NCBI GenBank assembly: GCA_963826505.1 | Contig: CAWGXG010000010.1 | Span: forward strand, 62,001-126,000 | DNA: 64,000 bases | Source: CAWGXG01 sp963826505 | Lineage (GTDB): Bacteria; Chloroflexota; Anaerolineae; Aggregatilineales; Aggregatilineaceae | Direction: 5' to 3' | Shown here: piece after piece, positions 1-8,571 of the stretch | Position numbering within the stretch: the first letter of the stretch is position 1 | How the letters are laid out: the number at the start of each line of letters is the position of its first letter | Notes under the pieces: model-generated | Told to the model about the DNA's origin: nothing | Seen by the model: the letters and a program-made list of their open reading frames with translations, nothing else | Database searches by the model: none | Program-made: the position numbers and the translations under genes

Positions 1-207
1 GCCATCACGATTTTGGACAATTACCTCTGAACCTTGTTTCCCTGCGATCTCAATAGCAACGTCGATGGCTTCGCGCTGGGTAGGCATTACTCTGGTGAAA
101 CGCTGGTTTCCTTCACCTTTGACCGCCCATCCGTCAGGATGACGCACGACCCATTGGTTTTTGCGCTGTTTGCGGCTTGAGACAGTTTTCTTGTGCGAAT
201 CAGCCAT
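1..207 (-). CDS. DUF2188 domain protein, 3' end missing
   Basis: Reading leftward from an ATG at 205-207, 69 codons remain open to the window edge, so the C-terminus is outside. The product begins MADSHKKTVSSRKQRK, then has 'WVVRHPDGWAVKGEGN' followed by 'TQREAIDVAIEIAGKQGSEV' and 'QNRDG'. That order is typical of the small DUF2188 family, whose members are about 70-80 residues, so only a few residues are probably missing. A purine-rich GGAAGGA lies just upstream of the ATG. The Lys/Arg-rich N-terminus and compact size fit a small nucleic-acid or stress-associated protein, but the family's function is not established. Family call is confident from motif similarity; function is unknown. Confidence 0.75.
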   Translation of the reverse strand, partial: MADSHKKTVSSRKQRKNQWVVRHPDGWAVKGEGNQRFTRVMPTQREAIDVAIEIAGKQGSEVIVQNRDG

Positions 208-260
208 TGGCTTGTCCTTCCCCAAGTCGGCATTACTCACTACGTTGATTCTATCATCAA

Positions 261-287
261 ATAAAAAAGAGGCGCGTTATCGGCCTC
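261..287 (-). terminator. Intrinsic terminator of the MarR gene
   Basis: On the minus strand GAGGC (287-283) pairs with GCCTC (273-269), and a run of six T follows (268-263). It sits about 30 bp past the stop of the MarR gene. Confidence 0.6.
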
Positions 288-319
288 CAGGAATCAAGAT
301 TCGGACAAGCAGGGTATTT

Positions 320-769
320 TTACGCGCCGTTTGGCAGAGGAACGTTTTGCAGCACGGTCAGCACATGGAAGAACGCGTCCATCTGATCGCGCGTGACCAG
401 CGTATCCATCACCGTGCCCAACTGCCGCACGACGGTTTCCACGCGCGGTTGGAAGGCACGCCCCTGATCCGTGAGGAAGACGCGCACGCTGCGGCGGTCG
501 TTGGGATCGATCTGGCGACGCAGCAGGTCTTTCTCTTCCATGCGATCGAGCAGTGCGGTCATCGAGGACGGGTGACGGCAGACCAGCGCCGCCATACGGG
601 AGGCGGTGAGTCCGTCTTCTTCATACAGCGCACGCAAGGCGTACCATTCCAGGATATTCAGACCTAGCGGCGCGATCATACGCTCGTAGACCTGTTCCAG
701 GTGGCGATAGGCTGCTTCAACATTAGTGGCCATGCAGCCGTCAAAACGCAGGGGTGTTAGTTCGTCCAT
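320..769 (-). CDS. MarR family transcriptional regulator
   Basis: A 149-residue winged-helix protein of typical MarR length. The N-terminal helix region ends near 'LGLNILEWYALRALYE'. The recognition helix region is 'TASRMAALVCRHPSSMTALLDRMEEKDLL', and the wing is 'RRQIDPNDRRSVRVFLTDQG', with the Asp-Arg-Arg wing signature of the family. MarR proteins are dimeric repressors or activators, often responding to small phenolic ligands or oxidants. It is followed by a terminator and no obvious target gene is adjacent, so the regulon is unknown and autoregulation is possible. The ATG at 769 has no convincing ribosome binding site; the promoter upstream predicts that the transcript begins at or next to this ATG. 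An internal ATG at 733 also lacks a Shine-Dalgarno sequence. Confidence 0.88.
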   Translation of the reverse strand: MDELTPLRFDGCMATNVEAAYRHLEQVYERMIAPLGLNILEWYALRALYEEDGLTASRMAALVCRHPSSMTALLDRMEEKDLLRRQIDPNDRRSVRVFLTDQGRAFQPRVETVVRQLGTVMDTLVTRDQMDAFFHVLTVLQNVPLPNGA

Positions 770-776
770 GTCCCGT

Positions 777-805
777 ATTGTACAGCATTATTGCTTTGGT
801 GCCAA
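777..805 (-). promoter_or_regulatory. Sigma70-type promoter of the MarR gene
   Basis: Minus strand: TTGGCA (805-800), 17-bp spacer, TACAAT (782-777). The expected start point is around 770, directly at the ATG (769), implying a leaderless mRNA. Confidence 0.6.
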
Positions 806-951
806 ACGATTTTTTCATATGGAAAAACAGGCCCACGGAGGTCACGAAGAAAAGCAAGAGAACACGCAGGAAAAACAGGGAATCGCATTAAAATATGACG
901 CTGTGCTCTCTTCTTCCTCTCTGTGATCCTCTGAGGGCCGTTCTTATCGCG

Positions 952-2154
952 TCACAGCGCGAAGCCGTCCACGTGATAGGGCGCGACGGTGGCCGCCGGG
1001 GCAACCGCGCGCACCTGCGTTTGCAGCGTGTCGCGCTGCGCGGCGATGGCCGCTTCATCGAGCGCGCCAATACCTGCCGCTGCGGCTTCCGCCGGGTATT
1101 CTGTTCCCGGCGCGGGCACGTAATTCGACAGATAGACCTGATCGCCCGGGCCAAGGTTCATCGCGCGTATTGCTTCCACGGATCGTGCGACGTGTTCTGC
1201 TGCGAAGCGATCCCCGCCGATGCCCGCCATCAGAATTACGCCGACCGAGACACCCCCCGCCCGCAGCGATCCCACCGCTTCGATCGCGTCGGACACACTG
1301 CCCGGCTTGCGCAGAAAACGCAGCAGATCGTCGTCGCCAGTTTCCAACCCGATGTAAGCCCGCTCCAGACCCAACCCGGCCAACTCCGCCCACTCCGCCG
1401 GGGATTTGCGCCCCACGTCGAACGCGCTCACAAACGAATAAACCGGGCGCGGACGGTCCGGCAGGGCGAAGAATTCCTGCGCGATGGTGAAAATCGTGCG
1501 CAGACGGTCCATCGACAGCACCAGCGCGTTGGCGTCCGCCAGAAACAGCCCGCGCCGCAAGCTGATCCCCTCCCCGAAGAAGGCGCGCACGCCCGCGCAG
1601 TGCTCGCGGAAGGACTCCGGGGTGTGGGTGTGGAAGCGGCGATCACGGTACAGGCCGCAGAACGTGCAGCGATTCCACGAGCAGCCTTCCGTCGCTTGCA
1701 GCACCAGCGCCAGGTATTGATCGGGTGGGAGAATGCTCACGGGTTTGTACAGGCGGCTGAAAGCCGCGCCATCCTCCGCCAGCCGATCCGGTCCAAACGC
1801 GAGTACAGTCGCCAGCGCCGCCGCCATGCGATCGCGGTCGTCTGGCGAGAGGCCCAGGCGCGGCACTACGGCGGCCAGCGCGCGCAAGTCGGCGAAGACG
1901 CGCGCCAACAGCGCGTCGCGTTCGGGGAGCGGCAGCTCACGGCGGCGCGGGCCATGCCCGTTAGCCACCCGCTCCAATACGCGGTGATCGAGCGTGCGCT
2001 GGTAGCTGTGCAGATCGCGGAACAGGCCGAGCAGCCGCCCGGCACGGTCGAAGCTGTAACTCTCGCCATAGCGCGGCGAAAGCACCAGCGACGCGCCCGC
2101 GACGTTGGCGGTAATGGTATCGCCCGTGTCAGGATGTCGGGCATGAATGGGCAT
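952..2154 (-). CDS. Radical SAM protein
   Basis: A 400-residue protein. The cluster motif is 'ATEGCSWNRCTFCGLYRDRRF': cysteines spaced CX4CX2C, as in the subgroup of radical SAM enzymes that carry 'GCxxNRCTFC'. It should bind a 4Fe-4S cluster and cleave S-adenosylmethionine to a 5'-deoxyadenosyl radical. Downstream, 'GLERAYIGLETGDDDLLRFLRKPG' and 'VSVGVILMAGIGG' are typical barrel strands of the HemN/elongator-like arrangement. No B12-binding domain is visible. The ATG at 2154 is preceded by GGGAG at good spacing; a longer in-frame extension upstream reads low-complexity and lacks a ribosome site. Substrate cannot be inferred, and neighbours (MarR, GrpB) do not point to a pathway. Confidence 0.85.
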   Translation of the reverse strand: MPIHARHPDTGDTITANVAGASLVLSPRYGESYSFDRAGRLLGLFRDLHSYQRTLDHRVLERVANGHGPRRRELPLPERDALLARVFADLRALAAVVPRLGLSPDDRDRMAAALATVLAFGPDRLAEDGAAFSRLYKPVSILPPDQYLALVLQATEGCSWNRCTFCGLYRDRRFHTHTPESFREHCAGVRAFFGEGISLRRGLFLADANALVLSMDRLRTIFTIAQEFFALPDRPRPVYSFVSAFDVGRKSPAEWAELAGLGLERAYIGLETGDDDLLRFLRKPGSVSDAIEAVGSLRAGGVSVGVILMAGIGGDRFAAEHVARSVEAIRAMNLGPGDQVYLSNYVPAPGTEYPAEAAAAGIGALDEAAIAAQRDTLQTQVRAVAPAATVAPYHVDGFAL

Positions 2155-2397
2155 ATAGACAGACTCCCGATAGCAAACAGTCAATGGCAAAAAACGGTAA
2201 AAAGCGAAAATCAAGGGCGCGTGAACCGCTGCGCCTCTCTTCAGCGGTGAGGCTTTTCCGCCGTGCACGCGTAAAATACCCCAAGAAAATGCGGAGATGC
2301 GAATCTGCGCAAATCCCATTACACTTAGTGCAGTTGAGCAGATTATACGTCATTGGCCGGCCTGACCAGCATGCATTACCGATCAAGGGAAACAGGG

Positions 2398-2973
2398 ATG
2401 AATGCGTTTAATGCCAATGAATCGTTCGAGCTTTCGGACTATAACCCACTCTGGCCGCTGATCTTCGACCAGGAAAGCCGCCTGTTGAGCGACGCGCTGG
2501 GGGACGAAGCGATCGATATCGTCCATATCGGCAGCACGTCGGTCCCCGGTCTGCGGGCCAAACCGATCATCGACATTTTGCTCGCCGTGGAGAGTTTCGC
2601 GCTCATCGAGGAATACGTCGAGCTGTTGGCACCACTGGGATATCATTTTCACTCGCAGGAGAATGACGACGAGCGCCTGTTCTTCTGGAAAGGCATCCCG
2701 CGCACGCATCACCTGCACATCGTCGAGTATGCCACCTGGGAGCACCAGCGTCACATCATCTTTCGCGATTATCTGCGCGGTCACCCTGAGATCGCGCGGC
2801 TGTATGAGAATGTCAAGCAAGAGCTGTCGGCCGCCTTCAAAACCAATCGCCCCGCCTATACGAAAGGCAAGACTGCCTTCATCAAGTCGATCATGATGCG
2901 CGCCGTCGAGGAGATCATCGATCCCTCACTCAAGCAGTTGATGGATGATACGCAAAACGACGCGGAAATCTAG
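2398..2973 (+). CDS. GrpB family protein (UPF0157)
   Basis: A 191-residue protein with the GrpB signature: 'VELSDYNPLW'-like start, 'DIVHIGSTSVPGLRAKPIIDI' at about residues 40-60, and 'HHLHIVE' near the middle. The fold belongs to the nucleotidyltransferase superfamily, and the Gly-Ser and paired acidic residues (KPIIDILLAVE) match that fold. In some genomes the domain is fused to CoaE; here it stands alone. A purine tract AAGGGA precedes the ATG at 2398, preferred over upstream starts. It is divergently arranged with the radical SAM gene. Activity is unproven for most family members; the family call is secure. Confidence 0.85.
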   Translation: MNAFNANESFELSDYNPLWPLIFDQESRLLSDALGDEAIDIVHIGSTSVPGLRAKPIIDILLAVESFALIEEYVELLAPLGYHFHSQENDDERLFFWKGIPRTHHLHIVEYATWEHQRHIIFRDYLRGHPEIARLYENVKQELSAAFKTNRPAYTKGKTAFIKSIMMRAVEEIIDPSLKQLMDDTQNDAEI

Positions 2974-3025
2974 GCCGCCCCACCCGTAACCCCGGGTAGG
3001 CACCCACACTCGATCAAATAGGGTG

Positions 3026-3031
3026 TATAAT
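3026..3031 (+). promoter_or_regulatory. Candidate -10 element for the pilin gene
   Basis: TATAAT with GTG just upstream, 50 bp before the pilin start. No good -35 hexamer is visible 16-18 bp upstream. Confidence 0.4.
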
Positions 3032-3080
3032 ATGAAATGTAACCGTTGCACACATGGTTAAAGAAAGGAGGAATATTCCT

Positions 3081-3269
3081 ATGGACAGGTTGCAGCGCTG
3101 GTATTTGCGATGGCTCGTCATTCCCGCCGAGGACGGACAGGGGTTGTTAGAATACGCGCTCATTATCAGCCTTGTCGCGACCATTATGGTCGTCATTATC
3201 GGCATCTATGGCGGAGAAGTAAAAGACCTCTACCAGTACGCCATCGACCGTCTGCCATTCTTCAATTGA
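3081..3269 (+). CDS. Flp/Fap-type pilin
   Basis: A 62-residue protein with a short basic leader and then 'GQGLLEYALIISLVATIMVVIIGIYGG'-type sequence: a class III prepilin cleavage site (Gly before Gln-Gly-Leu-Leu-Glu-Tyr), with the conserved Glu-Tyr pair and a single hydrophobic helix. Such pilins are cut by a TadV/CpaA-type prepilin peptidase and assemble into Flp pili. AAAGGAGG (3064-3071) sits 9 bp before the ATG at 3081, one of the best ribosome sites in the window. The gene has its own putative -10 and a terminator. No Tad assembly genes (ATPase, secretin, peptidase) occur in this window, so they must be elsewhere if the pilus is made. Confidence 0.85.
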   Translation: MDRLQRWYLRWLVIPAEDGQGLLEYALIISLVATIMVVIIGIYGGEVKDLYQYAIDRLPFFN

Positions 3270-3336
3270 AGCGTCAGGCCATCGAGCCCCAGTGCGGCTA
3301 TTTATCTTCGGGTATTATCATCGCGCACCACCTCCG

Positions 3337-3366
3337 GACCTCGCAATCGCGGGGTCTTTTGTTTTT
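3337..3366 (+). terminator. Intrinsic terminator after the pilin gene
   Basis: GACCTCGC (3337-3344), loop AATC, GCGGGGTC (3349-3356) with one wobble pair, followed by TTTTGTTTTT. Located about 70 bp past the pilin stop. Confidence 0.7.
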
Positions 3367-3454
3367 GGGCCGTAGCCCTGTTATTAGGGGGACGCGCGCG
3401 GTCGTGATCGGAGTATGATTAAGACAGTATCGCAAAGCTGCCAGGACCAATCCT

Positions 3455-5105
3455 ATGCCCGCCACATCTGATTCCTTACTGCGCTGCCCTCACTGCGGCG
3501 CGCAGCTCCTAGAGAACCCGGACGGCACCGGACTGTGGTGCCAGTTCTGCGGCGCGATGCAGCCTGACCCTGCCGCGCTGGCTGCCTTCCAGAAGCGGCA
3601 GTCCGCCGCCGGAGTGCTGAGCGATTACGACCCACCCATCCGTGACTGGGAGATGCCCCACGAGGAACGCAACGCCTACAATGAGGCGTGGAAGAGTATC
3701 CAGACGGGCGACCGGGCGACGGCGGTCTTCGTGCTGAACCGCTTGCTCGACCGAAACCCAAACTCCGCCGACGCGTGGTATCTCATGTCGCTGACCAAAA
3801 GCGATCCGTCCGACAAATGGGAATGCCTGACGCGCGCGCTCAATGCCCAGCCGCACCACGAATACGCGTGGCGCGATCGCGGAATCCTGGAAGGCGTCAT
3901 CCCGGCCGGTGACGCCCCGCCCGCCCCCGCACTCGAACCGGGCGAAGCCGTCCCTGCCCAGGCCGAAACGCCCGTCTGCCCGATGTGCGGCGGCGCGTTG
4001 AGCTACGATCCGGACACACGCGGGCTGCGCTGCGCCCACTGCGATTACCAGCCGGACGCCACTAAATCCGCGCCACCGCCGCGGCGTCACGTGGGGTACC
4101 AACCGCTCGATCACGCCCTGCTCCAGCGGCGCTTCGGATTCTCGCGGGCGTGGGACATCGGCGCGCGGGTGCTGGTCTGCCCATCCTGCGCCGCCCTGCT
4201 GACGCTGGGTGCGGGCCAGCTTTCGACGCGCTGCCCGTTCTGCGACAGCGCGCAAGTCCTGGTCAAAGACCGGGTGGGATCCTTCGAGCAGCCGGACGCG
4301 CTGCTGCCTTTCGCCGTAGACAAGCGTGCCGCCGCGCGTGCCCTCCACGAACGGATGTCACCGGAGCAGCGCGCCCAGGTCGAGCGCGGCGAAATGTGGC
4401 CGGTGTACCTGCCCTTCTGGGCTTTCGAAGGGGCAGTCTTCGTCTCGCTGCCGCCCCAACCCGGCGCGTGGAACAACATCATGCCCGGCGTGTACAGCTT
4501 GCGCGATGTCCTCGTGCGCGGCGTGGACCGTCCGGGACAGGCCCTACTGTACGCGTTGATGCCCTACCAATCTGGACGCGCTGCTGCCCTACGACGCGCG
4601 CTATCTCGCGCGCTGGCCCGCCCAGGTCTACAACGTGGATGTGGTGCAGGCGTCCGTCACGGCACGCGGATTCTTTAAACATACGGCGCGGCTGCGCGCT
4701 TCGGGCGTCATGACTTACGCGCCAGACGGCGATCTGGCTCGCTCCGACCAGTTCGACACCAACCCGCCCGATACGCCATTGTGGCGCGCCACGCAGGTCG
4801 AGCTGCAAGACCTCAATTACCGGCTGGTGCTGCTGCCCGTGTGGATGATCACGCTCATCCAATCTGACGGCACGCACCGCCCGGCTGCCGTCAACGGCCA
4901 GACCGGCGAAGCGGTGCTGGTCGCCGGATTCGACCGCGCCAACACGATCCTGGCCGGGCCGGATCGCCCGCCAGTGGATCCGCTGCCGCTGATCCCGCCA
5001 GAGAACACCGCGCCGCGTCGCAACGTGATCCGCCCATTGGAGCCGCCGCGTAAGAACGTGATCCGGCCCCTCGCGCCGCTGCCCCGCCGACGGGGAGGTG
5101 ACTAG
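3455..5105 (+). CDS. Multi-zinc-ribbon protein, frameshifted
   Basis: Reads as one 549-residue protein if one base is removed near 4562-4571. As written, the first frame stops at 4678 and the second is open to 5105. The first part has three CXXC pairs or ribbons: 'CPHCG..CQFCG' at the start, 'CPMCGG..CAHCDY' in the middle and 'CPSCAALL..CPFCDS' later, with a TPR-like segment 'AVFVLNRLLDRNPNSADAWYLMSL' between. The second part has 'YRLVLLPVWMITL' and 'VNGQTGEAV', as in zinc-ribbon membrane-associated proteins whose C-terminal half contains 'PVW' and 'VNGQTG' motifs. Function unknown. After correction the joint reads naturally (PTN-LDALLPYDARYL), which favours a recent frameshift or sequence error over long decay. 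Confidence 0.7.
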
Positions 5106-5128
5106 CCCCAAGCGTCAGACTCTGCTCC

Positions 5129-5144
5129 ACTGATCGCTGATCGC
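5129..5144. repeat. Heptamer array, 2 units
   Basis: Two copies of CTGATCG in tandem (5130-5143) between the zinc-ribbon gene stop and the terminator. Belongs to the set of CTGNNNN heptad arrays at 9835, 41292, 44130, 44878 and 53462. Confidence 0.5.
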
Positions 5145-5180
5145 AACAAAAAACGCTCCCATGCGGGGGCGCCTTTTGTT
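5145..5180. terminator. Bidirectional terminator between convergent genes
   Basis: CGCTCCC (5154-5160), loop ATGC, GGGGGCG (5165-5171) with one wobble on the plus strand. A-rich flank on the left (AAAAAA) and CCTTTTGTT on the right let it serve both the zinc-ribbon gene and hsp20. Confidence 0.7.
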
Positions 5181-5196
5181 CATCGCTGCGAAGCGC

Positions 5197-5616
5197 TTAC
5201 GCGACTTCGACCTTGATCTTCTTCGGTTGGACTTCAGGCAGCAGCGGCAGGCTGAGCGTCAGCACGCCGTTTTCAAACGCCGCACCGATGCTGTCCACGT
5301 CGACGGTATCGGGCAGGCGCAGTTTGCGCTGGATGGCCCCGAAACGGCGTTCGCGGTGGTGGTAGCGGACTCCTTCTTGTTCGTTGTCCTCGGCCACGTC
5401 GCTCTGAATAGTCAGGATGCCGTCTTCAACTTCGACGTTCACGTCATTCGGCGCGAAACCGGGCAGGTCCACGCGCACGGTGTAGCCGTCGGCGTTCTCG
5501 ATGACATCCATCGCCGGGCGCAGGACCGGGCTGGGCTGTTCGCCCTCGGCACGTTCCGGCCAGCCATACCAGTTACGCCAATCGTTACGGGGATTCATGC
5601 GAACTAGCCTCATCAT
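5197..5616 (-). CDS. Small heat shock protein, Hsp20/IbpA family
   Basis: A 139-residue alpha-crystallin-domain chaperone. 'PAMDVIENADGYTVRVDLPGFAPNDVNVEVEDGILTI' marks the start of the domain and 'FENGVLTLSLP' its conserved A-x-x-x-n-GVL motif near the C-terminus; the tail 'EVQPKKIKVEVA' is the usual IxI-type anchoring region. It binds unfolding proteins without ATP and passes them to Hsp70/Hsp100 systems. GGAGG lies 8 bp before the ATG at 5616 (a second ATG follows directly at 5613). No CIRCE element is visible, but a near-palindrome sits 50 bp upstream. Confidence 0.95.
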   Translation of the reverse strand: MMRLVRMNPRNDWRNWYGWPERAEGEQPSPVLRPAMDVIENADGYTVRVDLPGFAPNDVNVEVEDGILTIQSDVAEDNEQEGVRYHHRERRFGAIQRKLRLPDTVDVDSIGAAFENGVLTLSLPLLPEVQPKKIKVEVA

Positions 5617-5665
5617 GGTGTTTTCCTCCAGGGGATCATCGTTGCCATAGCATTGCATGTTCTAA

Positions 5666-5682
5666 TGGCTATCATGATGCCA
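5666..5682. promoter_or_regulatory. Near-palindrome upstream of hsp20
   Basis: TGGC-T-ATCATGAT-GCCA: an 8-bp perfect palindrome flanked by TGGC/GCCA offset by one base, about 50 bp upstream of the hsp20 start. A possible operator; no matching regulator is known here. Confidence 0.35.
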
Positions 5683-5755
5683 CACGACTGTTAGAGGAAA
5701 ATCAGCGCTGTATAGGAAGTCCATAGGCACTGCATAAACGTTGTGCAAGAAGCGC

Positions 5756-7063
5756 TTACGCCGCCGCCCGGCGCGGTCTGCGCCGCCGCATGACTGGCCC
5801 CCAATCCACACCGTCCAACCGGATGAGCACCCCCGCCAGGAAGCGTAAGCCCGATCCCAACAGCATGACCGTCACCACGCTGAGCGACGACCCCGCCAGT
5901 TGGCTGCCCACCATCGGCCCGATGAAGACCGCCAGCATCACGATCTGGTTGTAGAGGGTTGAGAAGCGCGTCAGGCTGTCAGCGGGCGTGTTCTCCGCGA
6001 AAAACGCGAAACCCGTAATCGCGGCGGCAGTCCAGGCCGCGCCGGAAATCGCGGAGCCGATCAGCATTACCGTCAGGCTCGACGACAGGCTGAAGATCAG
6101 CCCGGCCACGCCGGTCAAAACGAGGCCCGCCGCGATCACATTCAGCGTCCCGATCCGTCGCACGAGCTTATTGGTTTGAGAGGCCATCAGCGCCGCCGCG
6201 CCCAACTCCGCCAGCGCGAAGATCGACATATAGCCTTCGTTTGCGCCCAGATCATCCACCAGCCGCAGCGGGATGATCGGCAGAATCGAGAAGAAGGAAA
6301 CGTTCATCATGATCGTCACGAAGGCCACGCGCCGGAAGCCCGGGGACTGCCAGGGCCGCAGCGACGGAATACCCGACGGGACGGGCGATGTCTCGCTGGG
6401 CAGCACTTTGACGCGCTGCACGCTGACAAAAGATAGCAGCCCGAATATATACGCGACGACGAACATCACCGAGTAGTTCATGGGGAATGGCGCGCGCTGC
6501 AGCCAGAAGCCCATCACCAGCGTGGAGGCGGCCACCGTCAGGTTGAAGATCAACGAACGGCGGCCCATCAGCGCGGTGAGCTGGCGATTTTCGACCCCTT
6601 CGCGCAGCATCACCAGGAACAGCACCGAAGCCACGCCCATCGGCAGCGCGGGCAGTGACACAGCCAGGACCAGCCACAGCGGCTGTAAATCCGCCGGAAA
6701 CAGCGGCGTGAAGGCGGGCAGCAAGAACACCAGCCGGTACAAAAAACTCGGCCAGCGGATGGCGGTCACCGAATCCACATAATGGGCGCGCCACCAGGCC
6801 GCCGCCGCCGAAGTCAGCAGGGCGACGATCGAAGGCAGCGCCGTCATCCAACCCAACAGCGCGGGAGAGGCATCCAGGCGGATGGCGTAGACTGACAGAA
6901 AACGCGCTGTCGCCGGGATCGCCACCCCGAACATCCCCACATCCATCACGAAATTGCGGAAATTCGCACGCGACTGTTCTGATGGCGAGATAATACCCCC
7001 CGGTTCGTACGGGGCCTCACCCGCGTGTTCAAACTCGAGCAATTCGACAGAGGTTCCAGGCAT
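5756..7063 (-). CDS. MFS transporter
   Basis: A 435-residue protein with about 12 hydrophobic segments. The first membrane segment follows a polar N-terminus at 'NFVMDVGMFGVAIPATARFLSVYAIRL'. The loop after helix 2-3 is short, and a central break is seen around 'PSETSPVPSGIPSLRPWQSPGFRR', dividing two six-helix halves. The first half contains 'LREGVENRQLTALMGRR', which resembles the A-motif loop. It should move a small solute by proton-coupled exchange or uniport; substrate is not deducible. The start is uncertain: ATG at 7063 has GAGGG very close, and a GTG at 7084 in frame is the alternative. It is followed 140 bp later by the Hsp20 gene on the same strand. Confidence 0.85.
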   Translation of the reverse strand: MPGTSVELLEFEHAGEAPYEPGGIISPSEQSRANFRNFVMDVGMFGVAIPATARFLSVYAIRLDASPALLGWMTALPSIVALLTSAAAAWWRAHYVDSVTAIRWPSFLYRLVFLLPAFTPLFPADLQPLWLVLAVSLPALPMGVASVLFLVMLREGVENRQLTALMGRRSLIFNLTVAASTLVMGFWLQRAPFPMNYSVMFVVAYIFGLLSFVSVQRVKVLPSETSPVPSGIPSLRPWQSPGFRRVAFVTIMMNVSFFSILPIIPLRLVDDLGANEGYMSIFALAELGAAALMASQTNKLVRRIGTLNVIAAGLVLTGVAGLIFSLSSSLTVMLIGSAISGAAWTAAAITGFAFFAENTPADSLTRFSTLYNQIVMLAVFIGPMVGSQLAGSSLSVVTVMLLGSGLRFLAGVLIRLDGVDWGPVMRRRRPRRAAA

Positions 7064-7399
7064 AGCCCTCACGGCTCCACCCACGGCATTACGCTATAAA
7101 AAATAAAAAACCCACCACGCGGGAGGGGCAGGTAATGCCAAGTCTTCGGTTAGCGCCTTCATGATCGCCAAATTTTCCCCAACTGTCAAGACACGATCGC
7201 CCTCCTTTCAGCCCTCGAAACGCAACTTGTGGACAGCGTTGTGCGTAAAGATCTTTTAGGATCTGTCATGCGGCAGACTACAAATACATTAGCTCTGCCA
7301 TTGGCGGCTGAAAAGCTGTCTGCTATAATTCTCGCCTATTGGCGAACAACACATGCCAGCGCCCCATCGTCCGCCACGTTACAGAAAGACTGTCACTCT
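7064..7399. other. Intergenic region between divergent genes
   Basis: Separates the MFS gene (left) from the flippase-like gene (right). It holds a short GC hairpin with A/T tracts near 7098-7130 and the plus-strand promoter at 7301-7329. No further coding signal is seen. Confidence 0.5.
7301..7329 (+). promoter_or_regulatory. Sigma70-type promoter with extended -10
   Basis: TTGGCG (7301-7306), 17-bp spacer, TATAAT (7324-7329) preceded by TGC, which is the extended -10 form. It lies about 70 bp before the ATG at 7400 and should drive the three-gene group 7400-9845. Confidence 0.65.
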
Positions 7400-8542
7400 A
7401 TGGCCGAAAATCGCTTGCCATTGGAACACCAACAGCGCCGATCGCTGCCAGCGTGGGTGAAGACCCATCGATCGCGCCTGTTGCTCTGGCTCCGCCTGGC
7501 CGTTGCCTTTGCGCTCATGGCCGTCGTAGTGGCGTTGGTCGCCACGGACCGCGAAAAACTCACTGACGTCGATTGGACCCTGATTCCGGTCGCATTCAGT
7601 TTCATGCTGGTCAGCATGGTTGTCAAGTCCATACGTTGGATGCTGCTCGTCCGCGAAAGCGGCATGAATGTCACGTTCCGCCGCTTGCTTGGCACCTATC
7701 TGGTCGGCGCGTTCTTCAGCACGGTGCTGCCCACCTCGGTGGGCGGGGACGCTGTGCGAGCCGTCGACACTGCTGCGACCACCGGACGCATCGCCAATTC
7801 GACCTCGTCCGTCCTGCTGGAACGCGTGATCGGCCTGGTGGCGGTCTTTGCCGGCGGCAGCTTCTTCGCGTTCTTCATGGAGCCCAATAAGGCCCCCCAG
7901 GGTTTCCTCGTGATCGTTCATATGCTGTTTCTGGGAGCGCTGGCCGGGCTGGTAATGCTGCGCCAGGGCTGGTTCATGGGGCCGATCGCGCTCGTGCTCA
8001 ACCGCCTGCATTTCAACGGCATGATGGGCAAAGTGCTCAGCTTGCAGGAAGCCTTTTCAGAGCAACTTTGGCGGCCCAGCGTACTGGTCGTGATGTTCGT
8101 GCTATCGCTGATCGCCAACGCGCTGACGATGGGCGCCACCTATATCGTGCTCATCGCCGTGACTGACCCGATCCCGCTGGCCGCGTTCGTACCGATGATG
8201 GCACTGGCTACTGCCGCCGAGCTGATCCCGATCTCCCCGGCGTCGATTGGCGTCAAGGAATCGGCGTATGTGTTCTTCCTGGGGCTGGCGAGTGTCGGCA
8301 GCGTGGAAGCGGGCGTGGTGGCGATCATCACGCGCGTACTCACCTGGGGATTGGCGATGTTAGGCGGAGTGGTCTTCTTGTGGCGTACCCTTCAGGCCCA
8401 GTCCGCCAAAGACCGCCAGCCGCCCAGCTCACCGTCCGGTGGAGCGGGACGTCGCAACGGGCACGAGCCGCGACTGGCCGATTTGCTGGAGCACGAAGAC
8501 ACCCGTCAGGACGACATGGTCGGCCTGCCTTCGCGCACCTGA
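7400..8542 (+). CDS. Lysylphosphatidylglycerol synthase TM-like flippase protein
   Basis: A 380-residue integral membrane protein of the UPF0104/AglD/MprF membrane-domain family. Diagnostic segments are 'SMVVKSIRWMLLVRESG', 'LLGTYLVGAFFSTVLPTSVGGDAVRA' (the conserved P-x-x-x-GGD turn) and 'SSVLLERVIGLVAVF'. Late in the protein are 'AAELIPISPASIGVKESAYVFFLG' and 'ITRVLTWGLAMLGG'. Relatives flip lipids or lipid-linked sugars across the membrane; the soluble aminoacyl-transferase domain of MprF is absent. The C-terminal 60 residues are polar and probably cytoplasmic. The start is ATG 7400, with only a weak AGAAAG upstream. It is followed 29 bp later by a phosphatase gene, and the two could share a lipid-related role. 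Confidence 0.85.
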   Translation: MAENRLPLEHQQRRSLPAWVKTHRSRLLLWLRLAVAFALMAVVVALVATDREKLTDVDWTLIPVAFSFMLVSMVVKSIRWMLLVRESGMNVTFRRLLGTYLVGAFFSTVLPTSVGGDAVRAVDTAATTGRIANSTSSVLLERVIGLVAVFAGGSFFAFFMEPNKAPQGFLVIVHMLFLGALAGLVMLRQGWFMGPIALVLNRLHFNGMMGKVLSLQEAFSEQLWRPSVLVVMFVLSLIANALTMGATYIVLIAVTDPIPLAAFVPMMALATAAELIPISPASIGVKESAYVFFLGLASVGSVEAGVVAIITRVLTWGLAMLGGVVFLWRTLQAQSAKDRQPPSSPSGGAGRRNGHEPRLADLLEHEDTRQDDMVGLPSRT

Positions 8543-8571
8543 TCGCCTGACGTCGCCGGAGAAATAGCCCC

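Noticed and set aside
5617..5755. CIRCE element for hsp20
   Set aside because: No TTAGCACTC-N9-GAGTGCTAA or close variant is present.
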